A stretch of 64,000 nt of DNA from Gigantopelta aegis (taxonomy: Eukaryota > Mollusca > Gastropoda > Neomphalida > Peltospiridae). Each line of letters begins with the position of its first letter. Positions within the stretch are counted from its first letter, which is position 1. Position numbers and translations under genes: made by a program. Of the stretch, positions 12,601 through 19,378 are shown piece by piece. Location: NCBI RefSeq assembly GCF_016097555.1, contig NC_054704.1, positions 80,057,049-80,121,048 of the forward strand, read 5' to 3'. The notes under the pieces are model-generated. The model did no database searches. It was given only the letters and a program-made list of their open reading frames with translations, and was not told where the DNA came from.

Positions 12601-15600
12601 TGTGATTTTAATTTTAATTACATTGTGCATAAATTAAAAATTAAATTCTCTTAAAATGCTAATAAAATTTATTTCCATGTTTAGTTGAATATTGTAGTTT
12701 TCTGCAAACATTAACAGCAGGTGAAAAAGTTGGTCTCTAAAATTTTGTACATAAAATTGGGGATGAGTGGATGTAGTTCAGGGGTAGAGTGCTTGCTTGA
12801 GGTGGGGTGGCTTGTTGAATGGATCACCCTCAGTGAACCCCCATCCCAGTGAGTGTCCCATGACTGGTACATCAAAGGTAGAGGTGTGTACTGTCCTGTC
12901 TGAGAAGGTATTCAATCATTGGAAAATTTTAACCCATCCCATTGGCTGTTGGGATGTTTGGACCAGTCTACTATCCTAGGGTTTCCTCTCAAAAGTGTTC
13001 CATGTTCTTTGTCCAAAACGTATATGGTTTTTGCTGATACATTGCATACATTCTGAATTGGGGTCACCTCGGTACCAACCACCAATATTAAAATGTCCTG
13101 ATTTTTTTTCATAATCCACTTTCATCTCTGTAAAATGTGCTTTGTTGTTTAAATAATTATATGAAATAAATAGCTTGAATTTTTTATTTTTTTAAAAATT
13201 TATCAGGAATCGTCACCAATGCATTTTTCATGCTGACACCACAAGGAATTGCTAATCCCGATAAGCCACCCATGTTGCCAATTCAGCAGTTTAAACGGAG
13301 CTTACACATGAGTTCAGAAGCTGACAAGAACACAACAGAAACATTGGATGTGAGGTTACAGGATAACACAAATGTGAGTACCCTGTTAGGACTGGTTCAC
13401 CCTTGAACATCCCTTACTTGAGATGATGATACAAAACAGTTTTGGTTTTAATCCCCTACTGATCTATTCGGAGGGGACTGTAGGTTTCATCTCCGTCATT
13501 TTGTCGGTCTGTCTTTCCCACATTTTGTTTTCTGGATGTTTTTTTTACAATGACATGAGATATAGAGCTGAAATTTTGTGTGTAGCTTTATCATGTACTT
13601 TTACAGATCAAGTTTGTCTTTCATGGTGATTTACCCATTTTTTGACAGTTATAGTTCAACGTAGGACATATGAACGTTTGTTTTCTAGACGTTTTGTTTT
13701 TGCAATGCCTCAATATACTGATCTAAAAATTTATGTACATCTTTATCATGTTCTGATACAGATCAGGTTTGATGTTTATGGCAATTTACCAATTTTTCAC
13801 AGTTATGGTCTTTGAACTTGGAGATATGAAAATTTGTTGGGCTTGGAAGAGGATATATGTTGCTTTATCAGTATTCTCAGAATGCTTGTTTTTATCCATT
13901 ACAAACAAGAATATTGCATTTTGTTGAGTGTCCAGCCATGTTGATATTCAATTCAATCCAGAGTGATTTTAAATATTTTATTATACCACATATGTTTTTT
14001 ACTTAACAAGATGATTAAAAGGTAGTACAAGATGATTAAAAGGTAGTACTAAATTAAATAACTTCCGGCTGGGTCAAAGTTCGAGGTGCACCAAACTTTT
14101 GATAGAGAGGTTAGCACCACAAACAAGTCCTGTGATTGGTGATAAATGTTTGTTGATTGTAAAAACAAAATAGCTTCATTTGGGCAAAAATTGTAGCAAT
14201 TTTATTTCATCTAGTAAAGTAACCTTGTGCTTGAAAGATTTTGGGGTGCTTGTAAAAAGAAGTAGTCAATTTTTGTGTAAAACTAGGGTAGTCATAGATG
14301 CTACCCGTTATCTCTGAAATGAGCAGCTTCACCCCCAATTTTTTTTCTGATTCACTTAAAGGGTGAGGGGGCCTAGCATTTATATCCGTGGTGTTTGTCG
14401 ATTGATATGCTTCAGGTAGGAGTTTTAGCCACACGTTACTATGGTCATCTATACACCCTAAAATGGTATAGTCACACACAATTTTGTTTGATTCTGTCAA
14501 GTCAGTAGTTGAAGTGGGAGTCCTCTTACAAGTGGTGGATGAAGGATAACATGGGACTTGTCATGCACACATTGGTCATACACATTTAACACATTAATTT
14601 ATAATTAAAACACATTAATTTATAATTAAAAAGGATTCTCCACCTCACTGTCAAGTGTGTGAGCACTGCTAATGTATTTTGGTGGTGTGTAATCATCTGA
14701 TGCTAAAAGACCGGTGGCGTAGTGGTTAGGCCATCGGTCTACAAGCTGGTAGGTACTGGGTTCGGATCCCAGTCGAGGCATGGGATTTTTAATCCAGATA
14801 CCGACTCCAAACCCCGAGTGAGTGCTCAGCAAGGCTCAATGGGTAGGTGTAAACCACTTGCACCGACCAGTGATCCATAACTGGTTCAACAAAGGCCATG
14901 GTTTGTGCTATCCTGTCTGTGGGAAGCGTAAATAAAAAATCCCTCAGAGGAAAACAACTACATTTGTAAACTAGCAGCAAGACATGTTTAATATGCATTT
15001 TTCCACAGACAGGATTGCACATGCCATGGCCTTTGATATACTATACCATTCAAAACAATTTAAAGAAACAAAATAACATTTAATATTAAAATTATACCCA
15101 TTCCCTATAAATTTTACTTAATAAATTTTTTGAAAAACCCATGCAACAAATGAAAAGCAAAAAATACTGTGTCTTTTCTGACAGGAATAAATATATTTAT
15201 CATATAATATCTTAGATTTTCAGTGCAATCAAAGTATGTGATATTTTTCAGATCACATACTTTAAGAATTTGATAACTTTGCAAATTAGATGCAAATTAG
15301 TCGAGGTCTCGGCACTAAGTTTATTGACATTTAAGTAAACGTTCTTGGGTGAAACTCCATGATTGACGTATGCATTCATAATCATCAACCTGCCTCGGTG
15401 GCGTCGTGGTAGGCCATCGGTCTACAGGCTGGTAGGTACTGGGTTCGGATCCCAGTCGAGGCATGGGATTTTAAATCCAGATACCGACTCCAAACCCTGA
15501 GTGAGTGCTCCGCAAGGCTCAATGGGTAGGTGTAAACCACTTGCACCGACCAGTGATCCATAAATGGTTCAACAAAGGCCATGATTTGTGCTATCCTGCC

Positions 15601-17178
15601 TGTGGGAAGCGCAAATAAAAGATCCCTTGCTGCTAATCGGAAGAGTAGCCCATATAGTGGTTTCCTCTCAAAATCTGTGTGGTCCTTAACCATATGTCTG
15701 ACGCCATATAACCCGTAAATAAAATGTGTTGAGTGCGCCGTTAAATAAAACATTTCTCTCTTCTTTCTGATGCTAATAATAAAATAAAAAAAATTCCACC
15801 CAGAATTATTTAAAGTGCATTTTAAAATGTGTGTTAATTGTATTATTTACAGCTCTTTACATTGTAGGTGTTTTGGGGGTTTTTTTTTAAATTAAAAAAC
15901 TATAGTTTTTAATTTAATTTCTTACACACCTGTTGGTGAGAACACCATGCGTTATTTTTGGCTAGACATTATTTACAATTTCAAGACATACGACTGGCTG
16001 CTCCTAGGTGATGACCAGGTCACCAATGCCATACATCCAATGAAAAACTATACAATGAAAATCGGTTAGACTGTGATGTATAGTTAACCTGACAATCGTG
16101 TGTCTGATGCATAAGTCAGCTACAAGTGCAACGACTGTAAATAACTTAGTAAACAAAGATGCTAAAATTTGCTTAAAACCTGGTTTTGAGGATATGTAAG
16201 AAATAGAATAATACATTTGTGTCCGTTAGATACCATTTATCTCACAACTCAATGTATGAAACTCACTTTTGCTTGTTAGATACATTTAAAAACAACTCGT
16301 GAGATAAATAGTATCTAACGGCTACTCATGTATTATTCTCTATGGAAATATTGTTTTCCATGTCGTTACCTCTGTTTGACATGCAACAGCTGATGTATTA
16401 TGCTGAGATGATAAACATTCTTTCATTTCAGTGGTTTACATAAATACTTAAAATTTGTGATGCAATATAAAACCTTACTCCCTCTAGAACATATTACATA
16501 ATGATTGAATGACAATGTTTTCCCAGTTTAAATAACCTTGTAATGTTTTACAGGGTGCTGACAAGTTATACAGGAAGCCAAGGGACAACAGTGTCACGGA
16601 TATTCTGGTAGGTTAGATTTTGTTTATCCAAAACCAGACTTGGTAGTTATGGTTTGTCCTCTCATTCTCTGGAACAATTATTGTAATTATTTGACCATTC
16701 ATCCTCTGTCTCTGTCTCTCTCTCCATGCCGGTTTCTTTCCATCTCTCACATATTTTATGGAGTCATGTTTTGTTAGTAATGAAATTTAGGAAAATGTTA
16801 TAATATGAATATGTATAATATATTAATAAATACTAAAAATCTTTTAAAAACTACCCTTCTAACACTTTGCAACTTCTGATAAGCAATGTTCTGGGTTTAT
16901 TAAACAAGCATTCCTTTCTTTTTTAACTGCTCATATCAAATGACAGAAAACATTTGTATTTTTTAAAATCTTCTCAACAGCAGTTGTGTACTATTTGCTG
17001 ATTTTATTATTTTTTCCAGCATGATTTTATTAATTTTTTCCAGCAAGAAGAAGCACGTTTGGATCTTTTGCAACAAAATACAAAGACTTTATCAAATGAG
17101 GTAGCAATGCTGAAAGCCAAAAATAAGCAAATGTACGAGTTTTGTGTTGAACACATATTGAACAGTAAAGTGAAATAA
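668..17178 (+). CDS. WDR18: WDR18, WD repeat-containing protein 18 (whole gene, 11 exons)
   Basis: Joined exons: 668-682, 4836-5027, 6900-7010, 8278-8411, 10412-10559, 11279-11422, 11831-11904, 12372-12496, 13207-13373, 16554-16607, 17044-17178. All junctions are GT-AG and phases agree, giving 432 residues, the same length as I recall for human WDR18. WD40 blades are visible, for example [10 protein letters not shown] (201-210) and [12 protein letters not shown] in exon 8. A family-specific segment [15 protein letters not shown] lies in exon 5, and the C-terminus is a Glu/Gln/Leu-rich coiled coil. In the family this protein is the Ipi3 homologue. It works with PELP1 and TEX10 (Rix1 complex) in nucleolar and nucleoplasmic 60S pre-ribosome maturation. 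Only the 5-codon first exon is tentative. OvoA converges on this gene from the other strand. Confidence 0.93.
777..856. repeat. Short hairpin MITE, copy 1
   Basis: Inverted arms CTCTGACT and AGTCAGAG enclose a variable centre with TGTCCAAATGTC. A second copy with the same arms and centre lies at 3907-3985, so this is a small mobile hairpin rather than a chance palindrome. Confidence 0.6.
1415..1453. repeat. (TG)n microsatellite with CG interruptions
   Basis: An alternating TG run with GCGTGCG interruptions inside WDR18 intron 1. Confidence 0.85.
2084..2254. mobile_element. MITE carrying telomere-type repeats, nested in the fold-back element
   Basis: The terminal inverted repeats are about 23 bp: GG then an A/T stretch then TATCCGCCCGGTCCCC, with the complement at the right end. 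The direct repeat GAAAAAAC flanks it at 2076-2083 and 2255-2262. The duplicated block near 2440-2460 has the same flanking sequence without the insert, an empty site. The interior is almost entirely CCCTAA repeats. Confidence 0.8.
2113..2217. repeat. Interstitial (CCCTAA)n telomere-type array
   Basis: About 17 units of CCCTAA and close variants such as CCTTAA and CCCCAA, the complement of the animal telomere repeat TTAGGG. Because it sits within the inverted repeats of a MITE, it was carried here by transposition. It is not a chromosome-fusion scar. Confidence 0.9.
3112..3725. repeat. Fold-back repeat family F2, copy 1
   Basis: The left arm starts TAACAACTACAATAAATTAC and the right arm ends with its complement near 3717. 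Both arms hold the motif GGAATACTCTTCAAGAGGGGTG or its complement near the centre. Other copies are at 3783-4310 and 39934-40850. No coding sequence is seen. Confidence 0.7.
3783..4310. repeat. Fold-back repeat family F2, copy 2
   Basis: A more diverged copy of the F2 palindrome. Its centre again has GGAATACTCTTCAAAAGGGGTG. A short hairpin MITE (copy 2, 3907-3985) lies in its left arm. Confidence 0.6.
3907..3985. repeat. Short hairpin MITE, copy 2
   Basis: It has the same inverted arms (CTCTGA / AGTCAGAG) and core TGTCCAAATGTC as the copy at 777-856. Here it is inserted in fold-back family F2. Confidence 0.6.
4836..5027 (+). CDS. WDR18: WDR18 exon 2
   Basis: Residues 6-69. Acceptor TTTCAG and donor AAG/GTCTGA, phase 0 at both ends. 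It encodes the N-terminal half-blade, including [20 protein letters not shown], which matches the conserved first WD repeat of the family (LLTYRGG is a family hallmark). Confidence 0.93.
5230..5520 (-). repeat. tRNA-headed SINE (family B tail), minus strand
   Basis: Read on the minus strand, the right end is the head (GTAGCCCAGTGGTAAAG with a GGATCGATCCC B-box-like core). The left end is the family B tail, whose plus-strand copy includes GGATGTCAAACATTTGGTAA. It lies in WDR18 intron 2. Confidence 0.7.
5751..5823. repeat. Pogo-type MITE fragment
   Basis: It starts TACAGTAAAACTCTCTAAAC, like the ends of pogo/Tigger-derived MITEs (compare 28804-29435). It is cut off by the SINE that follows, so only one end is present. 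Confidence 0.45.
5825..6129 (+). repeat. tRNA-headed SINE family A, full length
   Basis: The head has the A-box-like TAGCCCAGTGGTAAAGC and the B-box-like GGTCGATCCCC. The body contains CATATAAAAGATCCCTTGCT. The tail ends GTTAAATAAAACATTTCCTT. It is the reference copy for the many fragments in this window. Confidence 0.8.
6340..6872. repeat. Interspersed repeat with CACTAGCC motifs, copy 1
   Basis: Built of short CACTAGCCAT / TTTACTAGCC motifs and ending in TCTAGAAGCCCTG. Its right part (6604-6860) is three tandem copies of an 87-bp unit. The same repeat, with a different segment amplified, is at 23683-26228. Confidence 0.7.
6604..6860. repeat. Tandem repeat, 3 x 87 bp
   Basis: Three near-identical units, each starting GGCATGGCA and ending CTAGAAGCCCTG, immediately before WDR18 exon 3. 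Confidence 0.85.
6900..7010 (+). CDS. WDR18: WDR18 exon 3
   Basis: Residues 70-106. Acceptor ATTACAG, donor CAG/GTACAT, phase 0 on both sides. It encodes [21 protein letters not shown] followed by HVWQ, a complete WD blade core with the SPDG turn. Confidence 0.93.
7514..7671. repeat. Hairpin MITE-like inverted repeat
   Basis: The arms GACTCCATCGTATGCGGTCA (left) and TGACCACATATGATGAAGTC (right) are inverted copies. Inside them AAAAAGTACACC and GGTGTACTTTTT also pair. It lies in WDR18 intron 3. Confidence 0.65.
7735..7890 (-). repeat. SINE family B tail fragment, minus strand
   Basis: It carries the family B tail motifs CATCAGCTACTGTATGTCAA and GGGATCTTTTATATGCAC. No tRNA-like head remains. 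Confidence 0.55.
7926..8034. repeat. Hairpin MITE, 109 bp
   Basis: A nearly perfect palindrome. The arms contain TTCCACGAAGCGATCTTAG and its complement, with a short AT-rich centre. It resembles the compact hairpin MITEs common in marine invertebrate introns. Confidence 0.75.
8278..8411 (+). CDS. WDR18: WDR18 exon 4
   Basis: Residues 107-151. Acceptor TTATTAG, donor ACCAG/GTATGA, ending in phase 2. It encodes [20 protein letters not shown] and [16 protein letters not shown]. The SRHYQ segment followed by a WD-type LIIVWSL strand matches the family. Confidence 0.93.
8478..8680 (+). repeat. 5'-truncated SINE with 17-bp target duplication
   Basis: It holds only the 3' two thirds of SINE family A, from TATCAAAGGC to ATTTCCTT. 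It is flanked by the direct repeat CCAGTTGAAAATATGTA at 8461-8477 and 8681-8697. A 5' truncation and a 17-bp duplication are the marks of LINE-driven target-primed insertion. Confidence 0.85.
8700..9540. other. WDR18 intron 4, unassigned part
   Basis: AT-rich sequence with no open frame of note and no repeat recognised elsewhere in the window. Confidence 0.5.
9612..9953 (-). repeat. SINE family A, full length, minus strand
   Basis: It starts with the complement of the tail (GGAAGGAAGGAAATATTTTA) and ends with the complement of the head (CCACTGGGCTACGTC). It lies in WDR18 intron 4. Confidence 0.75.
9990..10200 (+). repeat. SINE family B, 5'-truncated
   Basis: The body motif TATAAAAGATCCCTTGCTGC is followed by the family B tail (AATGTTCGACATCCAGTAG, then a TTGTTAAACAAAAC end). 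Confidence 0.6.
10412..10559 (+). CDS. WDR18: WDR18 exon 5
   Basis: Residues 151-200. Acceptor TTATTTCAG, donor AAG/GTGAGG. It starts by completing the split Ser codon and ends in phase 0. It encodes [15 protein letters not shown] and [11 protein letters not shown], a segment diagnostic for WDR18 among WD40 proteins. Confidence 0.95.
11279..11422 (+). CDS. WDR18: WDR18 exon 6
   Basis: Residues 201-248. Acceptor TATCTAG, donor CAG/GTTGGT, phase 0 both ends. It begins [20 protein letters not shown] and ends [10 protein letters not shown], the WD blade that follows the exon 5 SSLDHT strand. Confidence 0.94.
11831..11904 (+). CDS. WDR18: WDR18 exon 7
   Basis: Residues 249-273. Acceptor TTTCCAG, donor CACGA/GTTAGT, phase 2. 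It encodes the inter-blade loop and the start of the KGH element (TCFKGHE), which pairs with the WD of exon 8. Confidence 0.9.
12372..12496 (+). CDS. WDR18: WDR18 exon 8
   Basis: Residues 273-315. Acceptor AAAACAG, donor AAAG/GTAAAA, phase 1. It encodes a textbook WD repeat: [17 protein letters not shown] then CTCRLWD, with the structural GH supplied by exon 7. Confidence 0.94.
12760..13000 (+). repeat. Diverged SINE
   Basis: A head-like GATGTAGTTCAGGGGTAGAG is followed by a body with TGACTGGTACATCAAAGGT and TACTGTCCTGTCTGAGAA. This is an older copy of the tRNA-headed SINEs in WDR18 intron 8. Confidence 0.5.
13207..13373 (+). CDS. WDR18: WDR18 exon 9
   Basis: Residues 315-370. Acceptor TTATCAG, donor AAT/GTGAGT. 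It encodes [11 protein letters not shown], matching the family IVTNA segment, then a polar linker with [14 protein letters not shown] second GTGAGG lies inside the exon after TTGGAT and would shorten it by 21 nt (7 codons) in frame. Confidence 0.9.
14709..14948 (+). repeat. tRNA-headed SINE family C, partial
   Basis: The head has GTGGCGTAGTGGTTAGGCC and the B-box-like GGGTTCGGATCCCAG. The body has GACCAGTGATCCATAACTGG. It runs directly into the repeat block at 14949. Confidence 0.75.
14949..15385. repeat. Repeat block R1, copy 1
   Basis: About 430 bases that recur with scattered differences and the same orientation at 21747-22202. Both contain TTCAAAACAATTTAAAGAAA and TTAGTCGAGGTCTCG. No protein-coding content is seen. 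Confidence 0.85.
15390..15764 (+). repeat. tRNA-headed SINE family C, full length
   Basis: The tRNA-like head (15390-15462) can form an acceptor stem GCCTCGG / TCGAGGC and a T-arm CTGGG TTCGGAT CCCAG. The middle is unique to family C. The tail (ATGTGTTGAG to GTTAAATAAAACATTT) is the same as in SINE family A. Confidence 0.85.
16554..16607 (+). CDS. WDR18: WDR18 exon 10
   Basis: Residues 371-388. Acceptor TTTACAG, donor CTG/GTAGGT, phase 0 both ends. It encodes the linker [18 protein letters not shown], which leads into the C-terminal coiled coil. Confidence 0.82.
17020..17043 (+). promoter_or_regulatory. Tandem-duplicated 3' splice site of WDR18 exon 11
   Basis: The sequence GATTTTATTA-T6-CCAGCA is present twice in a row, giving two strong acceptors 24 nt apart. 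Use of the first adds eight in-frame residues, HDFINFFQ, before the coiled coil. Confidence 0.7.
17044..17178 (+). CDS. WDR18: WDR18 exon 11 and stop
   Basis: Residues 389-432. The acceptor is TTTTTCCAG. It encodes a coiled coil with leucine-spaced heptads ([19 protein letters not shown]) and ends HILNSKVK. The TAA stop lies inside an AATAAA hexamer at 17174-17179, so a functional poly(A) signal may lie further on. An in-frame alternative acceptor lies 24 nt upstream, at 17019/17020. Confidence 0.92.
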   Translation, partial: QEEARLDLLQQNTKTLSNEVAMLKAKNKQMYEFCVEHILNSKVK

Positions 17179-17210
17179 AGTGATACTGTACTTTTTATCT
17201 TGCTTTGAGA

Positions 17211-17559
17211 AAGGAAGGAAATGTTTTATTTAAGGATGCACTCAACACATTTTATTTATGATTATATGGTGTCTTATTTATGATTATATGGTGTCAGACA
17301 TATATGGTTAAGGACCACACAGATATTTAGGAAGGAAACCCGGTTGCCACTTCATGGGCTACTCTTTCGATTAGCAGCAAGGGATATTTTATATGCACCA
17401 TCCCACAGACAGGATAGCACATACTATGGCCTTTGATGTACCAGTTGTGGTGCACTGGATGGAGCGAAAAATAGCCCAATGGGCCCAGTGACGGGGATCG
17501 ATCCTAAACTGACCGTGCATCAAGCGAGCACTTTACCACTGGGCTACGTCTCACCCCCT
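17211..17559 (-). repeat. SINE family A, full length, minus strand
   Basis: Complement of tail to head (ends CCACTGGGCTACGTC). A segment with TTTATGATTATATGGTGTC is tandemly doubled near its left end. It begins 30 bases after the WDR18 stop codon and may lie in its 3' UTR. Confidence 0.75.
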
Positions 17560-17592
17560 GCTTTGATGAAGTCAGAATGTGTTATACAGGTA

Positions 17593-17750
17593 TTGCTATT
17601 AGTGGTACAGCGCTCGCATGATGCACGATCAGTCTGTGATCGATCACCGTCGGTGGGCCCATTGGGCTATTTCTTATTCCAGCCAGTGCACGACAACTTG
17701 TATATCAAAGGACATGGCATGTGCTATTCTGTCTGGAATAATGCATAAAA
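17593..17750 (+). repeat. SINE family A, 3'-truncated
   Basis: The head and body (GGTACAGCGCTCGCATGATG, TGGGCTATTTCTTATTCCAG) are present, but it stops after TGTCTGG without a tail. Confidence 0.6.
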
Positions 17751-17759
17751 ACAATTTTA

Positions 17760-18930
17760 TTTAACAAGTGAAACAAACATGGCAAATATGATAGTGTAGT
17801 TTATTTAAGATAAAATGGTCAAATAAAAAAAGTTATAGGATAAATATTTTTATTATATATAACCATTTAGAATAGGCCATCCCATTCTTCTCATGACATT
17901 TTATTATTTAGCTATTTGATACAAATAAAAACAAAAAACAAATACATGCATATAGAGACTATACAAGCTTGGGCAATACAAAAATCCTGACACTCGTTTG
18001 GTAAAATCAGTATGATTCACACAAGTGTAATAATTTCTTTATTATCTATATTATTATTTTTATGAATAGCAAGCTGGGATCATGTCAAACCTAGAACGAG
18101 ATGAGAAAACCACGTAATTTTCCAAAATGCCATTTTGATAAATGATTATACAGAGCTTTGACTGGGGAAGCCGATGTTATGACGTTGCTCCCCAAAATTA
18201 CGTCATTCATTGTGCATGTGAAATCATTATGACACGTGTCATACTGGTTATATTTCCCTGTATATCTTGAACTATGGATAATAAACCAAATTATTAGATA
18301 ATCACTAAGCTTTAGCTATTGGATTAAACACCAGCAATATGCTAGATTATTTAATCTGTAGTAAATATTTCCCCATAACCATTTTATTCCCCATTATATC
18401 CCCATTATATATCAAAAACATTCTGCAATAATATAGTAAACTTGAAAAGTTAACAAGTTATTGACTTATTTCAAGGCATGCATGGTTTACTGTACATTAC
18501 AGTGTGTAACGGAAAAACATTAATTGTAATGTTCACATAGTTATAGAATATTACATTAAAACTGTAATAAATGTAACAACTAATAAATGATGTGTAATAT
18601 TAACATACTGTATTCTACTTCCACACAAAAAACTAATGTATTAAGTATAATGTCTTCCGTACATATTTTATTTTTATAATACATTAAAACTGCACATAAT
18701 ATGGGAAGAAAGAAGGGATCACACCAACACTAACAGGAAAGAGTGACTAAACCCTCATCCAGTGTCCAGTATATTAAGAATAGGTAATTCCCATTATTAC
18801 TTTCTTCCTGTGATACGCCACAATCAATATCCTGTACATACAATCTAGGCCATACATTTTTTTATAACTGGTCATAAAGGATCAATTTGTGGAACACTAT
18901 CTTCTGTTCGTGGTAACAAGGTAGAAAATT
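17760..18930. other. Intergenic region between the convergent gene ends
   Basis: AT-rich and without open frames. A short match to WDR18 intron 3 (TAGTTTATTTA and AAAATGGTCAA, near 7410) marks another old repeat. No gene is seen. Confidence 0.5.
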
Positions 18931-18934
18931 TAAA

Positions 18935-19195
18935 AGTGAAACGTTTTGTTTAATGACACCACTATTCAATTCAATTCTTTATTCAAACTTTGAGCAGTAA
19001 CTGAGCACATTAATTAATTAATAATTGACTATTGAATGTCAAACATTTGGTAATTTTTATATACAAGTCTTAGAGAGGAAGCCTGCTACATTTTCCCATT
19101 AATAACAAGGGATTTGTTTTATGCACCATCCCTCGGACAGGATAGCACATACCATGGCCGTTGATATACCAGTCATGGTGCACAGGCTAGAAAGA
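18935..19195 (-). repeat. SINE family B, minus strand
   Basis: It has the tail motif GAATGTCAAACATTTGGTAA and then body motifs (AACAAGGGATTTGTTTTATG, CACATACCATGGCC). It lies just beyond the OvoA stop codon. A minus-strand AATAAA hexamer at 18978-18983, within it, is a candidate OvoA poly(A) signal. Confidence 0.6.
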
Positions 19196-19290
19196 GAACA
19201 TTATTTAAAATAGGGACTTGAAAAAAATATCAAGGCTGTGGTAAAATGTGTAAAATATTTATGATTCCACTGTAAATGGGTGTGTTGGTC

Positions 19291-19378
19291 TCAGATCCGT
19301 TTCCAGACTGTAACCATGGCAACCTTCTCCCCAGCTGGTCCCTGGAATGGAACTTCCTGAGTGCTCATGCACTTGAGT
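19291..19378 (-). CDS. OVOA: OvoA exon 19 and stop
   Basis: Residues 781-809. The acceptor is CCCTTTAG, and the exon ends VTVWKRI then TGA. The closing strand VAMVTVWKR matches the C-terminal beta strand (LTVWRR type) of OvoA methyltransferase domains. Confidence 0.9.

Larger units (their letters stand above)
13374..16553 (+). other. WDR18 intron 9
   Basis: A 3.2 kb intron. Between 13400 and 14690 and between 15800 and 16540 I recognise nothing beyond AT-rich sequence. The middle holds two tRNA-headed SINEs (family C) and a repeat block that recurs in OvoA intron 15. Confidence 0.6.
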
